Origin: Ectopseudomonas chengduensis
GTDB lineage: Bacteria; Pseudomonadota; Gammaproteobacteria; Pseudomonadales; Pseudomonadaceae
Length of the DNA: 64,000 bases
Reading direction: 5' to 3'
Assembly: GCF_900102635.1 (NCBI RefSeq)
Contig: NZ_FMZQ01000013.1
Location: forward strand, 124,001-188,000
In this document: one piece after another, positions 33,414-42,824 of the stretch
Layout: every line of letters begins with the position of its first letter
How positions within the stretch are numbered: the stretch's first letter is position 1
Made by a program: the position numbers and the translations under genes
The notes under the pieces: model-generated
Told to the model about the DNA's origin: nothing
Seen by the model: only the letters and a program-made list of their open reading frames with translations
Database searches by the model: none

Positions 33414-34532
33414 TCAGAGCGTCTTCGGCACTTCCGATCGATCCAGCGCCTGGCTGTCTTCCGGCAGCCAGGCGAGGGCGATTTCCTGCTGAGCGCTGAG
33501 TTGCGGGGCTGAACTGTCGTTCAGGTTCTTCACCACCAGCTCGCTGCCGCTGGCGGTTTCGAAGTGGTAGCGGATGTATTCGCCCACGTAGTGGCGGGTG
33601 ACGAAGCGGGCCTTGACCTGATTGCCGGCGGCGCCAAGGCGGTCGGTGAAATTGAGCTTTTCCGGGCGTACCGACACCGTGGTGGCCTGGCCGACTTCGG
33701 TGCAGTTGGCTTTCAGCGTGCGGACCAGGCCGCCATCGTCGAGGCGCACCTGGACGCGATCAGCCTCGACTGCCTCGATCACGCCGGAGAGCTTGTTGCT
33801 TTCGCCGATGAAGTCGGCGACGAACATGTTGGCTGGGCGTTCGTAGAGCACGTGCGGCGCGGCGCATTGCTGCACCACGCCGTTATTGAACACGGCGATG
33901 CGGTCGCTCATGGTCAGCGCTTCGGTCTGGTCGTGGGTGACGTAGATCACGGTGAAGCCGAGCTGCTCGTGCAGGCGCTTGATCTCGAACTGCATCTGCT
34001 CGCGCAGCTTCTTGTCCAGTGCGCCGAGCGGCTCGTCCATCAGCACGATGTCCGGGGCGAAGATCAGCGCGCGGGCCAGGGCCACGCGCTGGCGCTGGCC
34101 GCCGGAAAGCTGGGCGGGGTAGCGGCCGCCGAAGGCCTGCAGTTCGACCAGGGCGAGGTACTCCTCGACCTTGGCGCGAATCTCGTCCTTGGGCAATTTG
34201 CGGATTTTCAGTGGGTAGGCCAGGTTCTCGCGGATGGTCATGTGCGGGAACAGCGCGTACTGCTGGAAGACCATGCCGATGTTGCGAGCGTAGGGGGCGA
34301 TGCTGGTGACGTTGCGGCCGTTGATCAGGATCTCGCCGCTGGTTACGTCCTCGAAGCCGGCGAGCATCATCAGGCAGGTGGTTTTGCCTGAGCCTGAAGG
34401 GCCGAGCAGGGTGATGAACTCGCCCTTGGCCACGTTGAGGTTGAAGTCCTTGACCACCAGGGTCTTGTGATCGTAGGTCTTCTTGACGTTGGTGAATCGC
34501 AGGAACGCGTCGTTCCCAGCCTGCGCAGTCAT
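33414..34532 (-). CDS. ATPase of polyamine/GABA-type ABC importer (PotA-like)
   Basis: The 372-residue protein has Walker A GPSGSGKTT, the Q-loop FQQYALFPHMTIREN, the signature LSGGQRQRVALARAL, Walker B IVLMDEPLGALD and the switch VTHDQTEA. A C-terminal TOBE domain (SVRPEKLNF) follows, the standard PotA layout. ATG 34532 (MTAQAGNDAFL) has AGGAGG close upstream. The longer in-frame start at 34643 adds non-family residues and is rejected. It is the first gene of the operon. Confidence 0.93.
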   Translation of the reverse strand: MTAQAGNDAFLRFTNVKKTYDHKTLVVKDFNLNVAKGEFITLLGPSGSGKTTCLMMLAGFEDVTSGEILINGRNVTSIAPYARNIGMVFQQYALFPHMTIRENLAYPLKIRKLPKDEIRAKVEEYLALVELQAFGGRYPAQLSGGQRQRVALARALIFAPDIVLMDEPLGALDKKLREQMQFEIKRLHEQLGFTVIYVTHDQTEALTMSDRIAVFNNGVVQQCAAPHVLYERPANMFVADFIGESNKLSGVIEAVEADRVQVRLDDGGLVRTLKANCTEVGQATTVSVRPEKLNFTDRLGAAGNQVKARFVTRHYVGEYIRYHFETASGSELVVKNLNDSSAPQLSAQQEIALAWLPEDSQALDRSEVPKTL

Positions 34533-34800
34533 AGTCCTCCCCGCTGTCCGCAATGTGGAGTCAGCTCGTGGCCAAGGCTCCAACTTCTGAGTCGATTCAC
34601 CCCCTTCGTGGGAGGCGATCGTTATGTTGATAGCTAAAAGCAATAAGCAAGCCAGATGACTGATGGCCGGCTGATAGCGCTCTGCTATGCAGGTTCAAGC
34701 CTAGTCGATGCTGGGAGAGATGCGAGGCGGGTGTGGGGGGAGGTAACAGCGCGGGAAGTGAGGGGCACCTGCCGACACGCACTCGGCAGGTGCAGGCTGC
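34533..34800. other. Intergenic region upstream of the ABC importer operon
   Basis: The 268 bases include an AT-richer block (34620-34660) that is the likely importer promoter, although no hexamer pair is convincing. At 34765-34793 GCACCTGCCGA pairs with TCGGCAGGTGC around a 7-base loop just after the rlmI stop. It lacks a T-tract on either side, so it may be a weak or Rho-assisted 3' end of rlmI. Confidence 0.5.
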
Positions 34801-36000
34801 TCAACTATTGGGCAGTAGGCGCATGGTCAGGCTTTTGATGTAGCGGGTCTCGTTGATCGCCGGGTGTACCGGATGATCGGGGCCCTGGGCGCCGCGCTCG
34901 AGTAGTTGAATGTTGCGATCCAGATGGCGGGCGCTGGTCAGCAGAATGTTCTGCAGGTTGTCCTCTTCCAGGTGCATGGAGCAACTGGCGCTGACCAGGA
35001 TGCCGTCCTTGTTCAGCAGGCGCATGGCGGTTTCGTTGAGGCGCCGGTAGGCCGCTTCGCCGTTCTTGATGTCCTTCTTGCGCTTGATGAAGGCGGGTGG
35101 GTCGGCGATCACCACGTCGAAGCGCTCTTCGGCGGACTTCAGTTCACGCAGGGCGGCGAACACGTCACCTTCGACGCAGGTGACCTTTTCGGCGAAACCG
35201 TTGAGCGTGGCATTACGTTCCACGCCGTCGAGGGCGAAGGCCGAGGCGTCCACGCAGAACACTTCGCTGGCGCCGAACGCTGCGGCCTGCACGCCCCAGC
35301 CGCCGATGTAGCTGAACAGGTCGAGCACGCGCTTGCCTTTGACATAGGGCGCCAGGCGCGCGCGGTTCATGCGGTGGTCATAGAACCAGCCGGTCTTCTG
35401 CCCTTCGATAACCGGTGCTTCGAACTTCACGCCGTTCTCTTCCAGCGCTACCCACTCCGGCACCTCGCCGTAGGCAGTCGCCACGTAGCGTTCGAGACCT
35501 TCGGCGTCGCGCGCGCTGGAGTCGTTCTTGAACAGGATGCCGCTGGGTTTGCACACTTGGATCAGCGCGGCGAGCACGTCGTCCTTGTGTGCCTCCATGG
35601 TGGCCGAAGCCAGCTGCACCACCAGAATGTCGAAGAAGCGGTCGACCACCAGGCCCGGTAGCAGGTCGGAGTCGCCATACACCAGGCGGTAGCAGGGCTT
35701 GTCGAACAGGCGCTCGCGCAGCGACAGGCAGACGTTGAGGCGATGCACCAGCAGGGATTTGTCCAGCACGTGCTTGACGTCGCGTGACAGCAGACGCGCG
35801 CAGATCAGGTTGTTCGGACTCATGGCGACGATGCCCAGCGGCTTGCCGCCGGCGGCTTCGAGAACAGCCTGGTCCCCGGCGGCAAAACCATGCAGCGGGG
35901 TGGCGGCGACATCGATCTCGTTGCTGTAGACCCACAGGTGGCCGGCGCGCAGGCGTCGGTCGGCGTTGGCTTTCAGGCGCAGACTGGGCAGGGAAGACAT
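34801..36000 (-). CDS. rlmI: 23S rRNA (cytosine-5)-methyltransferase, RlmI-like
   Basis: The 399-residue protein has an N-terminal PUA domain (about 1-80, LKANADRRLRAGHLWVYSNEI) and a C-terminal Rossmann methyltransferase domain with VLDLFSYIGGWGVQAA (SAM loop), VIADPPAFIKRKKDI, and SCSMHLEEDN. Length and layout match E. coli RlmI (396), which methylates C1962 of 23S rRNA. Divergent from the HDOD gene. Confidence 0.93.
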   Translation of the reverse strand: MSSLPSLRLKANADRRLRAGHLWVYSNEIDVAATPLHGFAAGDQAVLEAAGGKPLGIVAMSPNNLICARLLSRDVKHVLDKSLLVHRLNVCLSLRERLFDKPCYRLVYGDSDLLPGLVVDRFFDILVVQLASATMEAHKDDVLAALIQVCKPSGILFKNDSSARDAEGLERYVATAYGEVPEWVALEENGVKFEAPVIEGQKTGWFYDHRMNRARLAPYVKGKRVLDLFSYIGGWGVQAAAFGASEVFCVDASAFALDGVERNATLNGFAEKVTCVEGDVFAALRELKSAEERFDVVIADPPAFIKRKKDIKNGEAAYRRLNETAMRLLNKDGILVSASCSMHLEEDNLQNILLTSARHLDRNIQLLERGAQGPDHPVHPAINETRYIKSLTMRLLPNS

Positions 36001-36138
36001 GAGTTCGGGCTCCGCGGGGAAAAGAGCGGGATTATAGCGGTTTGCACACGGGGCCGGCGTTTACAAAAGTCGGCTGCGAGCAGGTCGGTGCTTTGGCTAG
36101 ACTGTGCGCTACTTCTCACCCTGCACGATCCCTCTTTC

Positions 36139-37005
36139 ATGACCTACGAACTTACCGCCGAACAGATCCAGCAAGTCCTGCAGGGGATCAGCGTACCGCC
36201 GCAACCACAGATCATGGTCGATCTGCAGATGGAACAGATCATGCCCAGCCCCGATCTGCGCAGCATCGCCAAGCTGATCAGTCAGGACCCGGGGCTGTCC
36301 GGCGCGCTGCTGAAGATCGTCAACTCGCCACACTTCGGCCTGGCCAACCGCATCGCTTCGATCCAGCAGGCGGTCAATCTGATGGGCTGCAACACCGTGA
36401 TCAACCTGATCAATGCGCAGTCGATCAAAGGCGAGCTGACCGACGAAGCGATCCTGGTGCTCAACCGCTTCTGGGACAGTGCCCAGGACGTGGCGATGAC
36501 CTGCCTGACCCTGGCCAAGCGCCTCGGTTATCACTCGCCTGACGAAGCCTACAGCCTTGGGCTGTTCCACGACTGCGGCATCCCGCTGATGCTCAAGCGC
36601 TTCCCCAACTACATGCAGGTGCTGGAGGAGGCCTACGCCAGTGCCAGTGAAGAGCGGCGTGTGGTCGATACCGAGAATCGCCTGCTGACCACCAACCATG
36701 CCGTGGTCGGCTATTTCACCGCGCGCTCCTGGCGCCTGCCGGAGCACCTCTGCGAGGTCATTGCCAACCACCACAATGCCTTGTCGATCTTCAGCGATGA
36801 CTCGGGGCGTGACGCTCAGTTGAAGACGCTGCTGGGCATTCTCAAGATGGCCGAGCACATCTGCGAGACGCATCGCGTGCAGGGTGGGCAGGCCATCGAC
36901 ATGGAGTGGCAGCACATCGCGCAGCCGATTCTCGAGTATCTGGGGTTGTCGGAGTATGACTTCGAGAACCTGCGCGAAAGCATCCGCGATCTGGCGGTGC
37001 TCTGA
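36139..37005 (+). CDS. HDOD domain protein
   Basis: The 288-residue protein is a single HDOD domain with PQIMVDLQMEQI, ISQDPGLSGALLKIVNSPHF and LFHDCGIPLML, where the HD dyad is present (HDC). HDOD proteins lack confirmed hydrolase activity and act in signalling, often with two-component or c-di-GMP systems. ATG 36139 (MTYELTAEQIQ) begins the conserved domain; an in-frame ATG at 35890 lies in the upstream divergent gene. Confidence 0.88.
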   Translation: MTYELTAEQIQQVLQGISVPPQPQIMVDLQMEQIMPSPDLRSIAKLISQDPGLSGALLKIVNSPHFGLANRIASIQQAVNLMGCNTVINLINAQSIKGELTDEAILVLNRFWDSAQDVAMTCLTLAKRLGYHSPDEAYSLGLFHDCGIPLMLKRFPNYMQVLEEAYASASEERRVVDTENRLLTTNHAVVGYFTARSWRLPEHLCEVIANHHNALSIFSDDSGRDAQLKTLLGILKMAEHICETHRVQGGQAIDMEWQHIAQPILEYLGLSEYDFENLRESIRDLAVL

Positions 37006-37116
37006 GTCTTCGTGGGGTTGCGCCGCCGTGCAACTGAGCGTGTAGGCGGCTTACCCTACCGCTTGCTGCGCAGCTCCTGCTAAGGTGGCGAACCGCCGTT
37101 TTCCTGTTGTATTGCC

Positions 37117-37929
37117 ATGCCTGAATTACCCGAAGTCGAAACTACCCGCCGCGGTATCGCCCCCTATCTCGAGGGTCAGCGCGTCAGCCGCGTCATCGTG
37201 CGTGAGCGCCGTCTGCGCTGGCCCATCCCCGAAGACCTGGACGTGCGTCTGTCCGGCCAGCGAATCGAGTGCGTCGAGCGCCGCGCCAAGTACCTGCTGA
37301 TCAAGGCCGAAGTCGGCAGTCTGATCAGTCATCTGGGTATGTCTGGCAGTCTGCGTCTGGTCGAGTGTGGCCTGGCCGCAGCCAAGCATGAGCATGTGGA
37401 TATCGAGCTGGAGTCCGGCCTGGCGCTGCGTTACACCGACCCGCGGCGTTTCGGCGCGCTGCTGTGGAGCGAAGATCCGCTGCGCCACGAGCTGCTCAGC
37501 AAGCTCGGCCCTGAGCCGTTGGGCGGATTGTTCGAGGGTGAGCGCCTGTTCCAGATGTCGCGCGGGCGCAGCATGGCGGTCAAACCCTTCATCATGGATA
37601 ACGCCGTGGTCGTCGGCGTGGGCAATATCTACGCCACCGAAGCGCTGTTCGCCGCCGGTATTGATCCGCGTCGTGAGGCGGGCTCGATTTCGCGGGCGCG
37701 CTACCTGCGCCTGGCCGATGAGATCAAGCGCATCCTCGCTCATGCCATCGAGCGTGGCGGCACCACCTTGCGCGACTTCGTCGGTGGCGATGGCCAGCCC
37801 GGCTACTTCCAGCAGGAGCTGTTCGCCTACGGGCGCGGCGGCGAGTTCTGCAAGGTCTGCGGCAGCACGCTACGTGAGGTCAAGCTGGGCCAGCGGGCGA
37901 GTGTCTACTGTCCCAAGTGCCAGCGCTGA
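37117..37929 (+). CDS. mutM: Formamidopyrimidine-DNA glycosylase (Fpg/MutM)
   Basis: The 270-residue repair enzyme removes 8-oxoguanine and cuts the AP site. It has the catalytic N-terminus MPELPEVETTRRG (P1-E2 after Met removal), the H2TH region around MDNAVVVGVGNIYATEALF, and a C-terminal four-cysteine zinc finger (CKVCG ... CPKCQR). The length matches the family. Confidence 0.97.
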   Translation: MPELPEVETTRRGIAPYLEGQRVSRVIVRERRLRWPIPEDLDVRLSGQRIECVERRAKYLLIKAEVGSLISHLGMSGSLRLVECGLAAAKHEHVDIELESGLALRYTDPRRFGALLWSEDPLRHELLSKLGPEPLGGLFEGERLFQMSRGRSMAVKPFIMDNAVVVGVGNIYATEALFAAGIDPRREAGSISRARYLRLADEIKRILAHAIERGGTTLRDFVGGDGQPGYFQQELFAYGRGGEFCKVCGSTLREVKLGQRASVYCPKCQR

Positions 37930-37960
37930 GCAGATAACGATCCGCTGGATATGGGTGAGT

Positions 37961-38015
37961 CGTAGGGCGGGTGAAACCCGCCGGGATTTCAATGGCGGGT
38001 TGCACCCGCCCTACG
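37961..38015. repeat. REP pair (GTAGGGCGGGT class) downstream of mutM
   Basis: CGTAGGGCGGGTGAAACCCG and GGCGGGTTGCACCCGCCCTACG are arranged as an inverted pair. It is the same class as 8661-8687. Confidence 0.85.
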
Positions 38016-38045
38016 GCATAAAAATAAGAAAAACGAAGGTGTTAG

Positions 38046-38624
38046 ATGTCCGGCAACTATCTACCGCGCAATCCAGCTGCCCAATGGCTGGGGCGCGGCG
38101 TGCTGAAACTCATGGGCTGGCGCATCGAGGGCGAGTTGCCCAAGCTCGACAAGTTCGTCGCCATCGGCGCCCACCACACGTCCAACTGGGACTTCGTGAT
38201 CTTCATTGCGCTGAAGTTCGTGCTGCGTCTCAACGCGCGCTGGTTCGGCAAGCACAGCATCTTTCGCTGGCCCTTCGGCGGCCTGATGCGCAGTTGGGGC
38301 GGCATTGCGATTCGCCGGGACCGCAAGTTGAACACCGTCGAACAGGCCATTCAGGCCTTTCGCGAGCATGACGAGTTCATTCTGGTGCTGTCGCCCGAAG
38401 GCACGCGCAAGAAGGTCGAGCGCTGGAAGATGGGCTTCTACCATATTGCGCTGGGCGCGGGCGTACCCATAGTGCTGGGCGCGCTGGATTACCAGAATCG
38501 ACGGGTGGTGATCGGCCCGACCTTTTTGCCAACAGGTGACGAGCAAGCCGACTTGGCGGCCATGCTGGCGTTCTTTCGTCCATACGTACCGAAAAAGCCG
38601 GAATATGCCTTTCACGGCGATTGA
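38046..38624 (+). CDS. PlsC-like acyltransferase
   Basis: The 192-residue protein has the acyltransferase HX4D motif in HHTSNWDFV, followed by FPEGT-like SPEGTRKK, both characteristic of the PlsC/1-acylglycerol-phosphate acyltransferase superfamily. It is shorter than PlsC and lacks a clear membrane anchor beyond the N-terminal amphipathic segment. The acceptor is unknown. It begins 31 bp after the REP pair. Confidence 0.85.
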   Translation: MSGNYLPRNPAAQWLGRGVLKLMGWRIEGELPKLDKFVAIGAHHTSNWDFVIFIALKFVLRLNARWFGKHSIFRWPFGGLMRSWGGIAIRRDRKLNTVEQAIQAFREHDEFILVLSPEGTRKKVERWKMGFYHIALGAGVPIVLGALDYQNRRVVIGPTFLPTGDEQADLAAMLAFFRPYVPKKPEYAFHGD

Positions 38625-38700
38625 CGTCCGTCACGCTGACAATTATCAATGCGCTGTTATAGTTACTGGCACTTTCCCGAATAATCTGAAGGATCGATCC

Positions 38701-39039
38701 ATGAAAGCGTTCCGCACTTCCGCCGCTGTCCTGGCGCTGACCTCTGGCCTGCTGGCGCTATCGGCGCAAGCGGAAGTGGTTCAGCAGAACGCCAGTGGTG
38801 ATCCGTTGTACACCGTCGAGGCGCCCAAGGGCTATGCCATGATTGGTGATCTGCTCATCGCCCGCCCCCTGCTGATCGGCGCCACTGCGATCGGTGCTGC
38901 AGCCTTCATCGTCAGCCTGCCGTTCACCGCGCTGGGCGGTAACGTCGGCGAGGCAGCGCAGTCCCTCGTGGTAGCGCCGGGCAAAGAAGCCTTCGTACGC
39001 TGCCTGGGCTGCACCAGCAGCGGCTACAAGCAAGACTGA
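38701..39039 (+). CDS. Small secreted or membrane protein of unknown function
   Basis: The 112-residue protein has a clean signal peptide (cleavage near SAQA-EVV). The sequence PLYTVEAPKGYAMIGDLLIARP comes next, then a glycine-rich hydrophobic helix (about residues 58-80), and the short tail CLGCTSSGYKQD with two cysteines three apart. I do not recognise an enzymatic family. ATG 38701 has GGAT-type spacing from AAGGATCG. The product probably ends in the inner membrane or periplasm. Confidence 0.8.
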   Translation: MKAFRTSAAVLALTSGLLALSAQAEVVQQNASGDPLYTVEAPKGYAMIGDLLIARPLLIGATAIGAAAFIVSLPFTALGGNVGEAAQSLVVAPGKEAFVRCLGCTSSGYKQD

Positions 39040-39130
39040 TTCGCTGCACTGCTTGTCGCGGCCTCTCTCCTCCTCATCGAGGCGAGGGGCCGTTACGTTT
39101 TAACGCCGAGAAAAGGAAGAAGCGGTAGTG

Positions 39131-40966
39131 ATGAAGTACCTGCGCTGGGTGATATTGCTGCTGGTGGTAATGGGGCTGATCGCCTCGTTCTGGTTCAGCC
39201 AGGGCTGGCTGCAACTCTGCGCCGGGCTGGCGATCTTCCTGTTCGGCATGCAGTGCCTGGAAGAGGGCTTGCGCCAACTGGCGGGCAGCAAGCTGGAGCA
39301 GATACTTGGGCGCAGCACCTCGACATCCTTCAAGAGTCTGTTGTTCGGCGTCGGCGGCACCTTGTTGCTGCAGTCCAGCACCCTGGTGTCGCTGCTGACC
39401 ATCGCCTTTATCAGCACCGGGCTGATCCAACTGGCGGGCGGCATCGCCATTCTTTTCGGCGCCAACCTCGGCGCCACCAGCGGTATCTGGTTGCTGGCGC
39501 TGGCGGGACAGAACCTCAGCCTCAGTCCGCTGGCCTTGCCATTGCTGGTGTTCGGTGTGCTGGCCGGTTTCTTCGGGGCGAAGAGCAAGGCGGCCGGGCG
39601 TATCGTGTTAGGCGTTGCCTTCATCTTCCTGGGGATCGATCAGATCAAGGAAGGCTTCGCCAGCTTTGGCGATGGTCTGGACATGAGTGCATACCAGGAA
39701 GGCGGGCTACGCGGCGCGCTGCTGTTCACCGCAATAGGCATGGCCATCACCGTGGTGCTGCAATCCAGCCATGCGACCCTGATGCTGACTCTCGCAGCGT
39801 TGGCTGGCGGTCAGCTGGAGTTGAGCCAGAGTCTGGCCATTGCCATTGGCTCCAATATCGGCAGCAGTGTGACCACCGGCTTCGTCGGCTCGCTGGGCGG
39901 CAACCGCAGCGGGCAGCGCCTTGCCCTGGCCCATGTGCTGTTCAACGTGGTCACTGGCGTGCTGGCATTCATCCTGCTCGAGCCGCTGACCTGGCTGGTG
40001 CACGCGCTGGCCGAACCGCTGGGGCTTGGCGAAAACAGCCTGATCCAACTGGCGATGTTCCACACCCTGTTCAATGCCATGGGCGTTGCGCTGTTCTGGC
40101 CGCTGCAGGGGCGTCTGGCGCAGTTGTTGATCCGCTGGCTGCCGGAACGTAGCGAGCCACAGGTACTGATCACCGAACTGGCGAGCGAGAAAGTCGCCGA
40201 GCCCGAGCGAACTCGTGCGCGCTACCTCAACGAACGGGCGTTGGATTCGGTGGATGCCGCCTCCGGCGCGGTGGTGCAGGAGCTGGGGCACCTTGGCCGC
40301 TTGAGCCTGGAGGTGATCTGCCATGCACTCTATCTGCCGGTTGATCAGTTGGCGCGTGCACGGGCGGATGAGCAACTGCTGCAGGCCAAGCCCACGCAGG
40401 GCGGCTTCGATGCGGAGCACTTGTACCAATTCCATATCAAGGGTGTGTATGGCGATCTGCTGAGCTTCATGGGGCGCATGGAACTGCCCATGGACGAAGC
40501 GCATCAGCAGTTCTGGGTCAGTTGCCAGTTGGCGGCGCTGCAACTGGTGGATGCGGTCAAAGACGCCAAGCACCTGCAGAAGAATCTTGGCCATTATCTG
40601 GACGCACCACCCTCGGCGGTGCGTGATGCCTATGTGGAGCTGCGTCGCCATTTGCTCACCACCCTGCACGAGGTGCGTGAGTTGGCACGCTCGGACATGC
40701 CTGACGAAATGTGGCAGTCACGCCTGCGTTGGTTGGATGAGCAGGCGGCGAGCTTCGATGCGAGGTTTCGTCAGCGCCTGTTCGCCGAGGTACGCGACGG
40801 CCGTCTGGATGGCCTGCAGACCAGCTCGCTGATGAACGACCTGGGTTATGTCAGCCGTATTTTCCAGAGCCTGCGCAACGTGCTGATGCTGGGCAACGAG
40901 CAGGCGCTGTTCCGCGAATTGCGCAAGTTTGGTGAGGAGCAGGAGAGCCTGATCCGGCTTTCCTGA
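39131..40966 (+). CDS. Na+/phosphate cotransporter family protein with PhoU-like C-terminus
   Basis: The 611-residue protein has two inverted Na/Pi repeats with the QSS motifs LLQSSTLVSLLTIAF and VLQSSHATLMLTLAA in about eight to ten transmembrane segments (residues 1-340), then a helical PhoU-like cytoplasmic domain (about 350-600). This is the YjbB/NptA-like type that can export or import phosphate. GTG at 39128 and ATG at 39131 are adjacent; I use ATG, with AAGGAAG upstream. Confidence 0.9.
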   Translation: MKYLRWVILLLVVMGLIASFWFSQGWLQLCAGLAIFLFGMQCLEEGLRQLAGSKLEQILGRSTSTSFKSLLFGVGGTLLLQSSTLVSLLTIAFISTGLIQLAGGIAILFGANLGATSGIWLLALAGQNLSLSPLALPLLVFGVLAGFFGAKSKAAGRIVLGVAFIFLGIDQIKEGFASFGDGLDMSAYQEGGLRGALLFTAIGMAITVVLQSSHATLMLTLAALAGGQLELSQSLAIAIGSNIGSSVTTGFVGSLGGNRSGQRLALAHVLFNVVTGVLAFILLEPLTWLVHALAEPLGLGENSLIQLAMFHTLFNAMGVALFWPLQGRLAQLLIRWLPERSEPQVLITELASEKVAEPERTRARYLNERALDSVDAASGAVVQELGHLGRLSLEVICHALYLPVDQLARARADEQLLQAKPTQGGFDAEHLYQFHIKGVYGDLLSFMGRMELPMDEAHQQFWVSCQLAALQLVDAVKDAKHLQKNLGHYLDAPPSAVRDAYVELRRHLLTTLHEVRELARSDMPDEMWQSRLRWLDEQAASFDARFRQRLFAEVRDGRLDGLQTSSLMNDLGYVSRIFQSLRNVLMLGNEQALFRELRKFGEEQESLIRLS

Positions 40967-40972
40967 GGTTTG

Positions 40973-41032
40973 GTAGCCCGGATGAAATCCGGGGCTTTGA
41001 GGCCTCGACACCCCCGGATTTCATCCGGGCTG
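40973..41032. repeat. REP pair (GTAGCCCGGAT class) between the Na/Pi gene and ggt
   Basis: GTAGCCCGGATGAAATCCGGGG pairs with CCCCGGATTTCATCCGGGC, an almost perfect inverted repeat around a 20-base loop. It lies between the two convergent genes. Confidence 0.9.
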
Positions 41033-41055
41033 CGGTTACATTTGGTCGCTGCGCT

Positions 41056-42714
41056 TCAAGGCGTCGCTGTGCCAATCCCGCGAGGATCGCTCGCGGCCTT
41101 CACTTCGCCGCTGACCTTGTCCCAGAAAAGCACCTGCTGATTACCGTACTGCCGATCCAGGCGCTTGAGTTCGTAGCCGCGTCGTTGCAGCTCGGCGATC
41201 TGCTCATCGTTGAAGGTGTCCGGCTCGTGCTCGATCACGTCGGGCAGGAACTGGTGGTGGTAGCGCGCCACCGCCGGCCAGCGCTCGATGGGCTTGTCGT
41301 CCAGGTACTCGAGCATCGACAGCAGCACCATGCTGGGGATACGGCTGCCGCCCGGTGTGCCGAAGGCAGCGAACTCGTCGCTGCTCTCGATAAAGCTGGG
41401 GCTCATCGACGACAGCGGCCGCTTGCCTCCGGCAATCGCATTGGCCTGGCTGCCGGTCAGGCCGTAGGCGTTGGCGCCCTGTACGTCGGCGGCGAAGTCG
41501 TCCATCTCGTCGTTGAGCAGTACACCGGTGCCGGGTACGGTGAAGGCGGCGCCAAAGGGCAGGTTGATCGACAGCGTTGCAGCGACAGCATTGCCTTCGG
41601 CATCGAGCACGGCAAAGTGGGTGGTGTGGTCGCCCTCGTGCCAGGTGCCGGCCGGCGGCAGGCTGGCGCTGGGTGTGGCGCGTTCGGGGTCGATGCTGCC
41701 GGCCAGTACAGCCAGATGCCCAGGCGAAAGCAGTTGCTCGACCGGATTCTTGACGAAGTCCGGGTCGCCGAGCAGGCCCCGGTCACGGTAGGCGCGGCGC
41801 AGTGCCTCGACCACATAGTGCACGCGCTGTACGGGCTCGGCGTCGCGCCAGGGCAGTTGTTCGAGAATCGCCAGGCTCTGCGCCAGGGCTATACCGCCCG
41901 CCGAGGGCGGCGGTGCGCTGATCAGCTCGCGGCCATCTTCCAGGGGGAAATGTAGCGGCGCACGGCGGGCAATACGGTACTCACGCAGGTCATCCTCGGT
42001 CCAGATACCGCCGGCATGGCGCACGCCTTTGATCAGGCGCTCGGCTATCGGGCCGTTATAGAAACCCTCCCGGCCATGTTCGGCCAGCGCCTGCAGGGTG
42101 GTGGCTAGATCCGTCTGACGCAGCAGATGGCCCTCGGCGGGGATTTCGCCCCGGTCGAGAAAGAGCTTGGCGCTTTCGGCATCGTCACGCAGCGCTGCCA
42201 GGCGCCAGGTCGCGCGCTCGCGGTAGACACGATCGACCGCGAAGCCCTCGTTGGCCAGGGCAATGGCCGGGGCCAGGCTGGTTTTCAGCGGCAAGCGGCC
42301 GTGCTTCTCCGCCAGCTCGACCAATGCTGCTGGCAGCCCCGGAATGGCGGCAGCCAGTGCGCCGTTGAGCGACAACTCGCGCTGCACCTTGCCATCGCGG
42401 ACATACAGATTCGGTTTGGCTTCCAGCGGTGCGCGTTCGCGGGCATCGAGGAAGTCGTAGCCTGGCGTATCGCCGGCAGTGCGCAGCAGGAAGAAGCCGC
42501 CGCCGCCAAGGCCTGAGCCGTAGGGTTCGACCACGGCCAGGGCAGCGCTGGCAGCGACGGCGGCGTCGAAGGCATTGCCGCCGGCGTCGAGCATCTGCTG
42601 CGCAGCGGCCGTGGCGGCAGGGTGGGCGGTGGCAATGGCGGGTTGCTGCGGGGCTGCCTGGGCCAGCAGGCTGGCGCCGAGCAGCAGGGTCGATAGCAGG
42701 AGTTTGCGCAACAT
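41056..42714 (-). CDS. ggt: Gamma-glutamyltransferase (periplasmic)
   Basis: The 552-residue precursor has a signal peptide (cleavage near LAQA-AP) and self-cleaves to two chains. The nucleophilic threonine is in GDHTTHFAVLDAEGN, the equivalent of E. coli T391 region, with PLSSMSPSF and GTPGGSRIPSMV in the small subunit. It hydrolyses or transfers the gamma-glutamyl group of glutathione in the periplasm. The length is normal. Confidence 0.95.
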   Translation of the reverse strand: MLRKLLLSTLLLGASLLAQAAPQQPAIATAHPAATAAAQQMLDAGGNAFDAAVAASAALAVVEPYGSGLGGGGFFLLRTAGDTPGYDFLDARERAPLEAKPNLYVRDGKVQRELSLNGALAAAIPGLPAALVELAEKHGRLPLKTSLAPAIALANEGFAVDRVYRERATWRLAALRDDAESAKLFLDRGEIPAEGHLLRQTDLATTLQALAEHGREGFYNGPIAERLIKGVRHAGGIWTEDDLREYRIARRAPLHFPLEDGRELISAPPPSAGGIALAQSLAILEQLPWRDAEPVQRVHYVVEALRRAYRDRGLLGDPDFVKNPVEQLLSPGHLAVLAGSIDPERATPSASLPPAGTWHEGDHTTHFAVLDAEGNAVAATLSINLPFGAAFTVPGTGVLLNDEMDDFAADVQGANAYGLTGSQANAIAGGKRPLSSMSPSFIESSDEFAAFGTPGGSRIPSMVLLSMLEYLDDKPIERWPAVARYHHQFLPDVIEHEPDTFNDEQIAELQRRGYELKRLDRQYGNQQVLFWDKVSGEVKAASDPRGIGTATP

Positions 42715-42797
42715 GCGATCTACCGAGGGGCGGCTGAAGGAGGCTGGAAGCTTAACAGCCTTGTTCAGGCGAAGGGCAGAACGGGCGCGGAGGAAAC

Positions 42798-42816
42798 GGG
42801 AGACCGGCGGCCTCCC
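42798..42816 (-). terminator. Weak hairpin downstream of fdx
   Basis: GGGAG and CTCCC with an inner CCG/CGG form an interrupted stem nine bases after the ferredoxin stop, followed on the minus strand by GTTTCCTC. Only moderate support. Confidence 0.35.
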
Positions 42817-42824
42817 GGGGAGAA

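Noticed and set aside
34765..34793. 11-bp hairpin after rlmI as an intrinsic terminator
   Set aside because: The stem is perfect but neither strand has a T-tract; it is noted only as a possible weak 3' end.
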